NCBI GenBank assembly: GCA_032252755.1
Contig: JAVUPY010000081.1
Location: 1-57,500 of the forward strand
Direction of reading: 5' to 3'
DNA from: Terriglobia bacterium
GTDB taxonomy: Bacteria > Acidobacteriota > Terriglobia > Terriglobales > Acidobacteriaceae
Length of the DNA stretch: 57,500 bases
The stretch's first letter is position 1, and every line of letters begins with the position of its first letter. The position numbers were made by a program, and so were the translations under genes. The notes below the pieces were generated by a model. That model did not search any database, was not told the origin of the DNA, and was given only the letters and a program-made list of their open reading frames with translations. Below, piece by piece: positions 42,463 to 51,109 of this stretch.

Positions 42463-42490
42463 TTGAACCCTGACTTTCCCCGTGTATAAT
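42463..42490 (+). promoter_or_regulatory. Promoter of fabZ-lpxA
   Basis: TTGAAC (42463-42468), 16-base spacer, TATAAT (42485-42490), a consensus -10. The expected transcription start is near 42497 with a short leader of ~14 bases before ATG 42511. No clear Shine-Dalgarno sequence is seen in that leader, so it may be read as a short-leader message. Confidence 0.75.
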
Positions 42491-42510
42491 CAACGTTTCC
42501 GACGATTCGT

Positions 42511-43026
42511 ATGAGCGATTCCGTACAATCCGTAGCCGAAAACAGCGTTCTGGCGGACAAGACCAGCCTCGATATCGGCGAGATTCTCAACATCCTGCCG
42601 CACCGCTATCCGTTTCTGCTGATCGACCGAGTGGTCGAGATCGAGCGCAAGAAGCGCATTGTCGCCATCAAGAACGTCACCGTCAACGAACCGTTCTTCA
42701 CCGGACACTTCCCGAACTACCCGATCATGCCCGGCGTGCTGATCGTCGAAGCAATCGCGCAGTCGGGCGGTGCGCTGCTGCTGACCGAAGTCCCCGATCG
42801 CGAAGGCAAGCTGATGGTCTTCACCGGAATCGAGCGCGCGAAGTTTCGCCGTCCGGTGCTGCCTGGCGACCAGATTCGGATCGAAGTTGAAGTGATCATC
42901 TGGCGCACGTCGGCGGTGAAGATGCAGGGCAAGGCGTTCGTGGACGGCAAGCTCGCCTGCGAAGCTGTCGTCACCTGCCAACTCGTACCGCGAACCAGTA
43001 AAACTGAACCCGCCGTAAAGGATTAA
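42511..43026 (+). CDS. fabZ: (3R)-hydroxyacyl-ACP dehydratase FabZ
   Basis: 171 residues, somewhat longer at both ends than the usual ~150. FabZ dehydrates hydroxyacyl-ACP in fatty acid elongation and sets lipid A acyl supply. The catalytic H66 (TGHFP) and E80 (IVEAIAQSGG) are visible, with ILPHRYPFLLIDRV and MPGVLIVEA. The C-terminal 20 residues (PRTSKTEPAVKD) are polar and variable. 15 bases upstream of lpxA. Promoter with TATAAT just ahead. Confidence 0.96.
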   Translation: MSDSVQSVAENSVLADKTSLDIGEILNILPHRYPFLLIDRVVEIERKKRIVAIKNVTVNEPFFTGHFPNYPIMPGVLIVEAIAQSGGALLLTEVPDREGKLMVFTGIERAKFRRPVLPGDQIRIEVEVIIWRTSAVKMQGKAFVDGKLACEAVVTCQLVPRTSKTEPAVKD

Positions 43027-43041
43027 CCGGAGCTCTCGCAA

Positions 43042-43818
43042 ATGAGCATTCATCCGACCGCGGTGGTTGACCCGGCAGCCAAAATTTCACCTTCCTGCAC
43101 CATCGGCCCCTACTGCGTTGTGGGCGCCGACGTGGAGATGGGTGAGAACTGCGAATTAATAGCGCATGTCGTCATCGGTGGACCTGCTCGCCTTGGTAGT
43201 CACAACAAGATCTATCCATTCGTATCGCTCGGCATGGGCCCGCAGGATCTGTCATATCGAGGCGAGCCCACGCGCCTGGAAATGGGCGATCGCAACGTCA
43301 TCCGCGAATTTGTCACGATCCACCGCGGCACCGTCAAGGGTGGGCAACTGACTAAGATCGGCAACGACTGCCTGATCATGGCCTACACCCACATTGCACA
43401 CGACTGTTTCATCGGCGATCACGTCATCATGGCTAACGCCGCCACCCTCGCCGGACACGTCACCGTGGAAGAGTGGGCGGTCGTCGGCGCGCTCTGCCCC
43501 GTACACCAGTTCGTGCGCGTGGGCGCGCATTCCTACATCGGCGGCGGCACGACGATCACGCAAGACGTGCTGCCCTTCTCGAAGACCAGCGCGGTTCGCG
43601 ACGTCCACGCTTACGGCGCCAATGCGATCGGCCTCGAACGGCGAGGCTTCTCCAGGGAACGCATCCGCGCCATCCAATTCGCCTTCCGCGCGTTAACAGC
43701 ATCGAAACTAAATACGACACAGGCAATTGAGCGGATTAGGAGTAAGGGCGAAGTAACCGAGGACGTGGAAATGCTGCTGAAGTTCATCGAAAGTTCCGAA
43801 AGAGGAATTCTGAAGTAA
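43042..43818 (+). CDS. lpxA: UDP-N-acetylglucosamine acyltransferase LpxA
   Basis: 258 residues. First enzyme of lipid A synthesis, acylating UDP-GlcNAc from hydroxyacyl-ACP. The N-terminal left-handed beta-helix hexapeptide repeats (VVDPAAKISPSCTIGPYCVV, GENCELIAHVVIGG) are clear; the catalytic His lies in MAYTHIAHDCFIGD, and the C-terminal helix domain (ERRGFSRERIRAIQFAFRAL) follows. It comes 15 bases after fabZ, the common fabZ-lpxA order. The start at 43042 follows GGAG in the sequence CCGGAGCTCTCGCAAATG. Confidence 0.97.
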   Translation: MSIHPTAVVDPAAKISPSCTIGPYCVVGADVEMGENCELIAHVVIGGPARLGSHNKIYPFVSLGMGPQDLSYRGEPTRLEMGDRNVIREFVTIHRGTVKGGQLTKIGNDCLIMAYTHIAHDCFIGDHVIMANAATLAGHVTVEEWAVVGALCPVHQFVRVGAHSYIGGGTTITQDVLPFSKTSAVRDVHAYGANAIGLERRGFSRERIRAIQFAFRALTASKLNTTQAIERIRSKGEVTEDVEMLLKFIESSERGILK

Positions 43819-43863
43819 CCAGTCGCGAGGACCGCCGTACCGGTTCAAAATTGCGGAGATTCC

Positions 43864-45024
43864 TTGAAGAAAACAGGCAGCACCAGGCAAAGCGCGGAAT
43901 TCATCGCCAGGGTCGGGCACTTGTTCGACTGGCAGCAGTTGCTGCGTGAATTCGTGGAGAGCGAATCGCCCTCGCATGACAAGGCACTGGTTGATGCATT
44001 CGGAACCCGTGTCGCAGCGGAGTTCGAAAAGCTAGGCGGCAAGGTCGAGTGGGCGCCACAACTTGATGCCGGCGGCGTGCTGCGCGTGACCTTCGAGGCC
44101 GCGGCGCACAAGAGACCTATCCTGCTGCTCGGCCATCTAGATACCGTCTATGAACCGGGCAGCCTCGAGCGAATGCCCTGTCGCGTCGCCGGCGGCAAGA
44201 TGTACGGCCCGGGAGTCTTTGACATGAAGGGCGGCATCGTGATGATGCTGCTGGCGATCGCGGCGTTGAAAGAACAGCATGGCCGGCTTCCGCGGCCGGT
44301 GATCGTGCTGCTCAACCCTGATGAGGAAGTGGGAAGCCGGGTGTCGCGCAAGATCACGGAGAAACTTGCGAAGAAGTGTGCGGCCGTGCTGGTGCTGGAG
44401 CCTTCGGCAGGTCCGAATGGCAAATGCAAGACGGCGCGCAAGGGTGTCGGCGACTACCGGTTGCGCGTCACCGGAGTCTCGGCCCATGCGGGGCTGGATT
44501 TTCAGAAGGGCGCGAACGCAATCACCGAACTTGCCCACCAGTTGACTAAAATCGCCGCCCTGACGGATCTGAAGCGCGGAACCACGCTGAATCCGGGAAT
44601 CATTCGAGGGGGAACGCGGACCAATGTCGTTCCGGATCTCGCGGAGGCTGAGTTCGATATTCGCATTACCAGCCGCAAGGAAGGCGAGCGCATTGACCGG
44701 AAAATCAGGGCCCTGAAACCACGTGACAAGCGATGCAAGCTCGAGATCAGCGGTGGAGTGAATCGCAACCCATTCGAGCGCACGAAAGAAGTCGCGGCTC
44801 TTTACGGGAAGGCTCATGACATCGCCGCGGAACTTGGCTTCGAGTTGGAGGAGACTTCTGTCGGCGGAGGCTCCGATGGCAACTTCACGGCTGGTGTCGG
44901 TGTGCCGACGCTGGATGGATTGGGCGCGGTTGGCGATGGCGCGCACGCACTCCACGAGCATGTGATCCTGCAGGAGATCCCGCGAAGGGCCGCGCTGGTC
45001 GCAAGATTGATCGAGACGATTTGA
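43864..45024 (+). CDS. M20 family metallopeptidase (carboxypeptidase G2-like)
   Basis: 386 residues from a TTG at 43864 (GGAG upstream). M20 zinc peptidases remove terminal amino acids. Visible: GHLDTVYEPG (His-Asp of the first metal), YGPGVFDMKGGIVMML (bridging Asp), LNPDEEVGS (catalytic Glu pair), VSAHAGLDFQKGANAI (substrate lid), SVGGGSDGNFTAGVGVP and DGAHALHEHV. The start could be later, but the sequence from residue ~14 looks helical and real. Follows lpxA by 45 bases; the next gene starts 12 bases after it. Confidence 0.93.
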   Translation: MKKTGSTRQSAEFIARVGHLFDWQQLLREFVESESPSHDKALVDAFGTRVAAEFEKLGGKVEWAPQLDAGGVLRVTFEAAAHKRPILLLGHLDTVYEPGSLERMPCRVAGGKMYGPGVFDMKGGIVMMLLAIAALKEQHGRLPRPVIVLLNPDEEVGSRVSRKITEKLAKKCAAVLVLEPSAGPNGKCKTARKGVGDYRLRVTGVSAHAGLDFQKGANAITELAHQLTKIAALTDLKRGTTLNPGIIRGGTRTNVVPDLAEAEFDIRITSRKEGERIDRKIRALKPRDKRCKLEISGGVNRNPFERTKEVAALYGKAHDIAAELGFELEETSVGGGSDGNFTAGVGVPTLDGLGAVGDGAHALHEHVILQEIPRRAALVARLIETI

Positions 45025-45036
45025 GCGGGGTGGATT

Positions 45037-45540
45037 GTGGCCGAAACCGCTGAACAGTACAAAGCACGATTCGCAACCTACACCGAAGGCAAGGATCCCG
45101 TCGCCATGCAGCGCGAGGCTCCGCAGGCACTCGCACGACTGATCGAGGGCGTTCCGGAACCAAAGTTAAAGGCCTCTCCCGCACCCGGCAAATGGTCCGT
45201 GACCGAAATTCTCATGCATCTCGCGGAAGACGAGCTCACAAGCACCTGGCGTTACCGACAGATGTTGGAACATAACGGGATCCAATTGGGTGGTTTCAAC
45301 CAGGAACTCTGGGCCGAGTGGAGCGACTATGCCTCATGGGAACCGGCGGAGGCGCTAAATATGTTTCGCCTGCTGAGGGAAGCCAATCTCAAGATGTTCG
45401 GTCGCCTTAACGACGATCAGTGGGAACGGTATGGCATCCACGCCGATCGCGGAAGGATCACGGTGCGCGAGCTCTGCCGCCACATGGCCGCACACGACAT
45501 AAATCACATCGAGCAGATACGAAGGATCCTAAATTCTTAA
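45037..45540 (+). CDS. DinB-family protein
   Basis: 167 residues from a GTG at 45037, preceded by AGCGGGGTGG. A four-helix DinB-like bundle with metal-ligand histidines: KWSVTEILMHLAEDE (first His), then MAAHDINHIEQIRRIL (His x3-4 His). DinB superfamily members often act as thiol transferases or with unknown substrates. Shares an operon-like arrangement with the M20 peptidase (12-base gap). Confidence 0.9.
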   Translation: MAETAEQYKARFATYTEGKDPVAMQREAPQALARLIEGVPEPKLKASPAPGKWSVTEILMHLAEDELTSTWRYRQMLEHNGIQLGGFNQELWAEWSDYASWEPAEALNMFRLLREANLKMFGRLNDDQWERYGIHADRGRITVRELCRHMAAHDINHIEQIRRILNS

Positions 45541-45619
45541 AGGGATGCCTCGCTGGCGCTCATGACAACCTCAACATTCGAGTTCTGCGGTTACCCGATC
45601 TTCGGTTCCTCGGTAGGCT

Positions 45620-46576
45620 TCAGTGTGTGTGCCGGTGCTGGTCCCCTTCGGGAACGATGATGCAGCCATGTGCGATGTCGCAGACGACATGCTCGAACTG
45701 GATGGTCGTGTGCAGGATGCGGAAGCGCTCGGCGAGCATGCGTTGCACCTCGCGCATGATGCTCTCTGACTCCGATGGCGGAATGTCCGCAATCGCGATG
45801 TGACAGGAAAGCGCGTGACTTTCCGAGCCGATGCTCCAAATGTGCAGGTCGTGTACGTTGTTCACGCCGCCGATATCGCGCAACGCCAGTTCTACTTGCT
45901 CCAACTCCATCCCTAGAGGCGTTCCTTCCAGCAGGATATTCAAACTCTCACGAATGATGCCGAATGACGACCACACGATCATCACTCCAATGAGGATCGA
46001 CAGAACCGGGTCGATGTAGTTGTGGCCCGTAAGTGCGATCGCCAGTCCGCCCAGAACGACCGCGAGCGTTGCAAGCGTGTCGCCGACCATGTGCACGAGC
46101 GCGCTCCGAATATTCAGGTCGGAGTGCGTCCGCATCAGCATCCAGGCAATTACGCCATTAACAACCACTCCGATGCCGGCAACGATCATCATCGTCCCTG
46201 AATTCACCGAGACCGGGTTATACAGACGTTGTACCGCCTCATAGAAGATGAATAGCGCAATCAGCACGAGCGTGCCGGCATTGACGAACGCTGCCAGAAC
46301 TCCGGCGCGGTGATAGCCGTAAGTCTTGGTGCTCGATGGTGGGCGTTCCTGAAGGTAAGCCGCGCCCCATGAGAGCAGCAAGGCGAGGAAATCGGAGACA
46401 TTGTGTCCCGCCTCGGAGAGCAGGGCCAACGAATGTGCACGCAAGCCGGTCACGACCAGCAGGGCAATGTAGCCCGCAGTAAGCAGCAGCGCGAACCGAA
46501 GGACGCGCGAGCTGTTGCCGGCGTGAACGTGGGCATGCATCTGTTTCAGTCTAGCGGCGGGGGAGCGGGCATTCAA
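45620..46576 (-). CDS. Cation diffusion facilitator (zinc/cobalt efflux, CzcD/ZitB-type)
   Basis: 318 residues. The frame starts at a TTG (46576), or at the ATG at 46540 giving MHAHVHAGN. The TTG gives the longest sense, but its start site is not certain. Six transmembrane helices are recognisable, with the HxxxD pairs in LLSEAGHNVSDFLALL and ALVHMVGDTLATLAVV, and a His-rich N-terminus (MHAHVHAGN) and C-terminus (HRHTH). CDF proteins exchange divalent metal for protons. C-terminal soluble domain (GVNNVHDLHIWSIGSESHAL) present. It is alone on this strand. Confidence 0.92.
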   Translation of the reverse strand: MNARSPAARLKQMHAHVHAGNSSRVLRFALLLTAGYIALLVVTGLRAHSLALLSEAGHNVSDFLALLLSWGAAYLQERPPSSTKTYGYHRAGVLAAFVNAGTLVLIALFIFYEAVQRLYNPVSVNSGTMMIVAGIGVVVNGVIAWMLMRTHSDLNIRSALVHMVGDTLATLAVVLGGLAIALTGHNYIDPVLSILIGVMIVWSSFGIIRESLNILLEGTPLGMELEQVELALRDIGGVNNVHDLHIWSIGSESHALSCHIAIADIPPSESESIMREVQRMLAERFRILHTTIQFEHVVCDIAHGCIIVPEGDQHRHTH

Positions 46577-46725
46577 GGCACGTTATCACCGGAGGTGGCC
46601 GTAAGGAGAGCTGCTGTGGGTGGCCATATCCGACCAACCCAAGTTCGCTCTCGCGGCTTCCAAGAGAGAGTCGCCGTTCGTTCATGAGAGACACTCTGGC
46701 CAGAAACATGGAAGAGGTGAGGACG

Positions 46726-47289
46726 ATGAAACAGCTTATCTTCGTATTAGGAACTTTGGCGTTGGCGGCGTCGCTCGCTGCTGGTCAGACCTCTATCAAC
46801 ACTCCGCAGCAGGCCTCACCGGCGCAGCAGACGCCGGGCGCGGATGTCCAGAACAATGCCGCTGGCAGCATCACTCCTGGCCAGCAGCCCACGGCGACCA
46901 TGCCCACCACGGCAAATCCGAATCCGACCACGCAGGATCCGACCGCGCCGACGACTCAGCAGCCGGCTCCGCCGCCGCAGGCGAAACAGCCGAAGGGGCA
47001 GAGCCCAACCGTGCCGCAGGGCGAGGCTCCACTGCCGAGCAGCAACATCTCCGATTCAGCCAGCCTGCAGCAGCAGCTCGACCAGGCTTATCAGAGCGAG
47101 CCTTCGCTGAACGGATCGAAAATCAGCGCGGAAGTCACCGATTCGCATGTTGAGCTGACAGGCACCGTGCCGTCCAACAGGGACAAGATCACCGCGGAGC
47201 GCATCGCGAAGTCATATGCGGGGAGCCGGAAGGTCGTGAACAAAGTGTCAGTAGCTGGGACGCCGAGTTCATCGGAGCACAGTCACTGA
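46726..47289 (+). CDS. Secreted BON-domain protein with Pro/Gln-rich linker
   Basis: 187 residues from the ATG at 46726, preceded by GAGGTGAGGACG. A signal peptide (MKQLIFVLGTLALAASLAAG) is followed by a linker rich in Gln, Pro and Thr (SPAQQTPGADVQNNAAGS, then TQDPTAPTTQQPAPPPQAKQ), and a C-terminal BON domain (SKISAEVTDSHVELTGTVPS through RKVVNKVSV). BON domains bind phospholipid membranes and occur in OsmY-like stress proteins. A 42-base longer frame exists upstream (MRDTLARN) but lacks signal character. Confidence 0.88.
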   Translation: MKQLIFVLGTLALAASLAAGQTSINTPQQASPAQQTPGADVQNNAAGSITPGQQPTATMPTTANPNPTTQDPTAPTTQQPAPPPQAKQPKGQSPTVPQGEAPLPSSNISDSASLQQQLDQAYQSEPSLNGSKISAEVTDSHVELTGTVPSNRDKITAERIAKSYAGSRKVVNKVSVAGTPSSSEHSH

Positions 47290-47312
47290 ACAGCTCTAGT
47301 TCAAGTGATTCC

Positions 47313-47350
47313 AAAAAGAACCCGGCGGAGATTTTCGTATCCGCCGGGGG
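47313..47350 (-). terminator. Terminator of the TonB-dependent receptor gene
   Basis: CCCGGCGGA (47321-47329) pairs with TCCGCCGGG (47340-47348). On the minus strand it is followed by TTCTTTTTGG. It stands 33 bases after the receptor stop (47381). Confidence 0.85.
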
Positions 47351-47380
47351 AGTAGTCGTGAGCGATCTTAGCTGCTGTGA

Positions 47381-50300
47381 CTAGAAGATGAATTTGAACC
47401 CGAACTGCGCTTCGAACGGAGTGCCGGGGTTATTGCTGGTGATGAGCGTGCCGTTCGAGTAGCGCAGCTTCATGAAGTTCGCGTTCGGAGTCCACTGGTC
47501 GGCCGCGGTCCCCTGGAACGATGGGATGCCGCAGGTAGTACGCGAGCTGGCGCAGTAGTTAGTCGTGGTCGTGCCGGAGTAGGTCAGGTTCATGAGGTTG
47601 AACAAGTTGAACATCTCCGCCGACAGTTTGATCTGCATGGATTCCGTGATCTTGATTCCCTTCTGAACGCGGAAATCGACGTTCGTGAGGCCAAGATTCC
47701 GGAATGCGTTGCGTTTCTGGACGACCCCATAGGCCACGTAGGGACGATCGCTGCCGGAGCCGTCTTTGTTGAGGTCGGAGCCCCCGCCACCAGTGAACGG
47801 CGAGCCCGAGACAACGCGAAGCGCGCTGGACAGCTCGATGTCCCAGGGCAGGAAGAACACCGGTTGAGCCACGAACTGGTGCTTGCGATCCAGGTCGGAG
47901 AAGTTGTAGTCGCGGGTCCAGTTGTACTCATCGGAGAACTGGAATCCGCTGGCATTGCGCTCCTGGTCATCATCCGACAGGTTTTCCGAAAGCGTGTAGT
48001 AGGCGTTGACCTGCCCCCACTTCTTCTTCCATGCGGCGCGGAAAACTGCGGAGCGATAAAGCGCCTTGGCACCAGATTCACGAACGTAGACGCCGCCGAG
48101 CGTTGGTATCGGACGCGTGCTTGTGCTGTAGATCGTGCGGCCGGCGACGTCGACGTTAGTACTTGGTGCCAGGTTGAGATCACGATTACGCTGGTTATAG
48201 ACGGTCTTGATCCAAGTGCCGTCAACGCCGACCAGCAACCCCGGGGCGAGTTCATGTTCCAAACCGAAGCCAGCCTGGTACGACCGCGGGTTATGGAAGT
48301 TATTCTCTGTGAAGTACGGCGATGCACCAGCATACGGGTTGTACGTCCCCCCGTTCGCCGCCGTAATCGCAGCCGCGATCTGTTTCACCTGGTCAATGGT
48401 GAGATCGGGCAGGCTACCAAGCGAATAGGTCGCGAGGTCGATGCCCACGATGTTGAACATGCGGTAAACGGTGTTGCAGGGAGTGGTAGCCGGGTCAAGT
48501 CCGGCTGCAGCATCGATGGACCCATAGCAGCCCTCCACCGGATTGGACGAGCGCAAGCCACCGTTGCCGAAACGGACTGAAAGGTCACCTGGCGGTTCGC
48601 GGAAGTTGTTGACCGTCGCAGCATAGAGCAACATCGGCGTGGCGGCGTAGTAGATGCCACCGAAACCGCGCACCACGGTTTTTCCGCTGCCCCCTGGGGC
48701 CCAGGCAAAGCCCAGGCGAGGAGCGAACTGCTTGCTCTGGTTGGGAACCTTGGCTGGATCTTCCGTGTAGCCGTTCGGGAACGTGAAGCCGTTAACCAGC
48801 GGATACATCGCGTTGTTGTTGACCGGTGTCGGGTTCAACTGCGCTTCCCAACGCAGGCCATAGTTAACGGTGAAATTCGGGAACATCCTCCAGGAATCCT
48901 GGATGAACGCGCTCAACTCTTTGCCGGTCATCGCCGCCTTCAGATTGCCGAGCTGATGCGAATAGTAGGAACTGGGAGTGTCATCGGCACCAATAGGAAG
49001 GCCTGTAGAACTATTGAAGTCCTCCCATCGATTGCCCAGCGCCGACAACCACGCTCCCGTATTGCTGCTGGAATAGTTGAACTGGCCATGCTGGTTGAAA
49101 CCAAATGTCTGCGCAGCCGACAACTGGTTAAACTCGAACCCGAACTTGAAGGTATGTGACCCGGACATGCGGGTGACATTGTCGACGAGTTGCACGCGGT
49201 AATCGTGCTCCTCGTTCTGCCCCAGGTAGCTTACCGTTCCGTACGATCCGACGGCCCCAGCATTGGCTACGGTTGGCGATTGGGAGTTTGCCACGCGTGG
49301 ACGGATTTCCTTCGTATACTGCGCGCGAAATTCGTTGGCGAAATGGGTGAAGTAGCTGTCGAGGGCGCCGACAACGGTGCGCGTTCTGTCGAGTTCGTCG
49401 CCGTTGTTGGAGAGAGCCGAGGTGACCGTCGGTGACAAACTGGTGCCGACCGAGTTTGCATTCTTGCCCTCATAGTTGCTGTGGTTATACCGAACACTCA
49501 GGCGGTTCTTTTCGTTGATCTGATAATCGCCCTTGATCAGGAACAGGTACGCGTCGTTCGTCTGGGTGAAGGGGCCCTGCAACGTCTGGTAGAAATCGAA
49601 TGCTTCGGATTGACCGGCATTGGGAGTGAACCCAACCAGGTTGGGGAAGAAAACCTGGTGCGGAATTCGCTGCCGCTGCTGTTCATAGCTGCCGAAGAAA
49701 AAGGCCTTATCCTTTTTCACTGGACCGCCGACCGAACCGCCCCACTGTTGAAGGGTTGGGTTCGGGTTTACCACGCACGTGGTACAGCCCTGAGCAGCCA
49801 GGCTGGTCGAGATGGTGTCGAAGTACTCGTTACTCGCACCAGCTCCGGAAGGACGGACGGTATAGTGGCCGTTGCCGTGAATTGCGTTGCTGCCGGACTT
49901 GGTGACGGCGCTGATGACGCCGCCAGTCGAGCGACCGAACTCAGCAGTATAGCCGGCACGGACAATCTGGAATTCCTGGATCGAGTCGAGTGGGATGGTC
50001 GGCGCAAACTGGGCGCGTTCACCACCCTTGATTCCGCCGAAGAACAACTGGCCGAAATCGGCCCCATCGATCTGGACAGCTCCGGTGTTCACCATCTTCT
50101 GCCCGGTCATGCTGATGCCGCCGCGGCTGGGATCCGTCTGCGCAGCGGGCGTGGTGTTCAGGATGTCCTGGAAACGAGCGCCGTTGAGCGGGATGCTCTG
50201 GATGACGGTTGCGCCCACGAACGTTTCGGCTTCGTGCCGCGCAACTTCAATGGCTTCGGCGGTGACGGTGACTTCTTCCTTGCGTGCACCGACGGATAGA

Positions 50301-50632
50301 GCCGCGTTCACCTCGGCCGTGCGGCCGACGTTGACTTCAACTTCTGCGGTGCTGGTCCCGAACCCGGTCTTACTAATCTCTACGGTGTACTTTCCGGGAG
50401 GCAGCAGGACGGCTCGGTACAACCCATCATTCGTGGTAGTGACGGTTTGAGTGAAACCCGTGGCGGTGTTGCTCACCTTCACGGACGCACCCGGGATAAT
50501 GGCGCCGCCGGCATCCTTAACTGTACCGGCAATCTGGCCGGTACTTGCCTGCGACTGGCCCCACGCCTGGATGCCCAGCACTAACAGCATCACAAGCAGC
50601 ACGCACAGGCTTGACTTTGTTGATTTCGACAT
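47381..50632 (-). CDS. TonB-dependent receptor with carboxypeptidase-regulatory-like domain (Oar-like)
   Basis: 1083 residues from the ATG at 50632 (an upstream in-frame M at 50710 adds a Gln/Arg-rich leader without signal character). Signal peptide (LCVLLVMLLVLGIQAWG), then a carboxypeptidase-regulatory-like fold (GTVKDAGGAIIPGASVKVSN), the plug domain (LNGARFQDILNTTP, VQIDGADFGQLF) and a long beta-barrel ending in a terminal aromatic strand FGFKFIF. This is the acidobacterial/Oar group, thought to import carbohydrates or peptides. A GGAG sits just upstream of the ATG. It probably works with the TonB protein at 39138. Confidence 0.96.
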   Translation of the reverse strand: MSKSTKSSLCVLLVMLLVLGIQAWGQSQASTGQIAGTVKDAGGAIIPGASVKVSNTATGFTQTVTTTNDGLYRAVLLPPGKYTVEISKTGFGTSTAEVEVNVGRTAEVNAALSVGARKEEVTVTAEAIEVARHEAETFVGATVIQSIPLNGARFQDILNTTPAAQTDPSRGGISMTGQKMVNTGAVQIDGADFGQLFFGGIKGGERAQFAPTIPLDSIQEFQIVRAGYTAEFGRSTGGVISAVTKSGSNAIHGNGHYTVRPSGAGASNEYFDTISTSLAAQGCTTCVVNPNPTLQQWGGSVGGPVKKDKAFFFGSYEQQRQRIPHQVFFPNLVGFTPNAGQSEAFDFYQTLQGPFTQTNDAYLFLIKGDYQINEKNRLSVRYNHSNYEGKNANSVGTSLSPTVTSALSNNGDELDRTRTVVGALDSYFTHFANEFRAQYTKEIRPRVANSQSPTVANAGAVGSYGTVSYLGQNEEHDYRVQLVDNVTRMSGSHTFKFGFEFNQLSAAQTFGFNQHGQFNYSSSNTGAWLSALGNRWEDFNSSTGLPIGADDTPSSYYSHQLGNLKAAMTGKELSAFIQDSWRMFPNFTVNYGLRWEAQLNPTPVNNNAMYPLVNGFTFPNGYTEDPAKVPNQSKQFAPRLGFAWAPGGSGKTVVRGFGGIYYAATPMLLYAATVNNFREPPGDLSVRFGNGGLRSSNPVEGCYGSIDAAAGLDPATTPCNTVYRMFNIVGIDLATYSLGSLPDLTIDQVKQIAAAITAANGGTYNPYAGASPYFTENNFHNPRSYQAGFGLEHELAPGLLVGVDGTWIKTVYNQRNRDLNLAPSTNVDVAGRTIYSTSTRPIPTLGGVYVRESGAKALYRSAVFRAAWKKKWGQVNAYYTLSENLSDDDQERNASGFQFSDEYNWTRDYNFSDLDRKHQFVAQPVFFLPWDIELSSALRVVSGSPFTGGGGSDLNKDGSGSDRPYVAYGVVQKRNAFRNLGLTNVDFRVQKGIKITESMQIKLSAEMFNLFNLMNLTYSGTTTTNYCASSRTTCGIPSFQGTAADQWTPNANFMKLRYSNGTLITSNNPGTPFEAQFGFKFIF

Positions 50633-50997
50633 CTCGGCTCCTTCTCCTTGTCTCAGACGGAAACGGTTCAAGTCTTGCGCAAACAGATTGGTACGGATGT
50701 TCGACAGCAAGCTGCGAACAGCGAAACTCTGGGATCAAGCTGGTCTCTCTAGCGCGATTCCGCTAGAAATTTCTGGCTCATGCTCCTGTGCGCCAAGCAA
50801 GGAATGGGGAGAGGAACTTGCCCGGCACGGACCATCTCATCTGTCGTGCAAAGCAACTTGGGGAAACTGGTGATTTACGTCTTTCGACGCAAGTTGATTA
50901 ATAGCACCTTCCGGCCACTCTGAAAATTTAAAAATGCATGAAAACACGCGCGGAGTGCACTGTTTACGGTGCAGGACAAACCTTACTGCAAAAGAGG
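50633..50997. other. Spacer upstream of the receptor gene
   Basis: I see no supported gene. Longer frames here lack ribosome binding sites. The receptor promoter must lie in this region, but no pair is clear. The right end is the start of a decayed 5S/terminator copy. Confidence 0.5.
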
Positions 50998-51029
50998 AAG
51001 GCCACGCTGCGTGTGAGCAACGTGGCCTT
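50998..51029 (-). terminator. Third (decayed) copy of the rRNA operon terminator
   Basis: AAGGCCACGCTGC and GCAACGTGGCCTT repeat the arms of the main rRNA terminator (53731-53760). On the minus strand it is followed by CCTCTTTT, a weaker T-run. A ~28-base insertion separates it from the 5S fragment at 51059. Confidence 0.75.
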
Positions 51030-51058
51030 GTGGGGCCAACTGCTTCGCTATTGAGGAA

Positions 51059-51105
51059 ATTTATCCGCGGCGACGATTCACTCTCCCATGCACTTGTCGC
51101 GCAGG
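51059..51105 (-). pseudogene. 5S rRNA 3'-end fragment, copy 2
   Basis: ATTTATC...GGCGACG...CTCTCCCAT.CACTT.TCGCG matches the 3' portion of the intact 5S (53767-53884) over about 45 bases, with several differences. Only the last third of 5S remains. It begins 4 bases before the stop codon of the protease gene (51110) on this strand. Confidence 0.8.
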
Positions 51106-51109
51106 AGTT

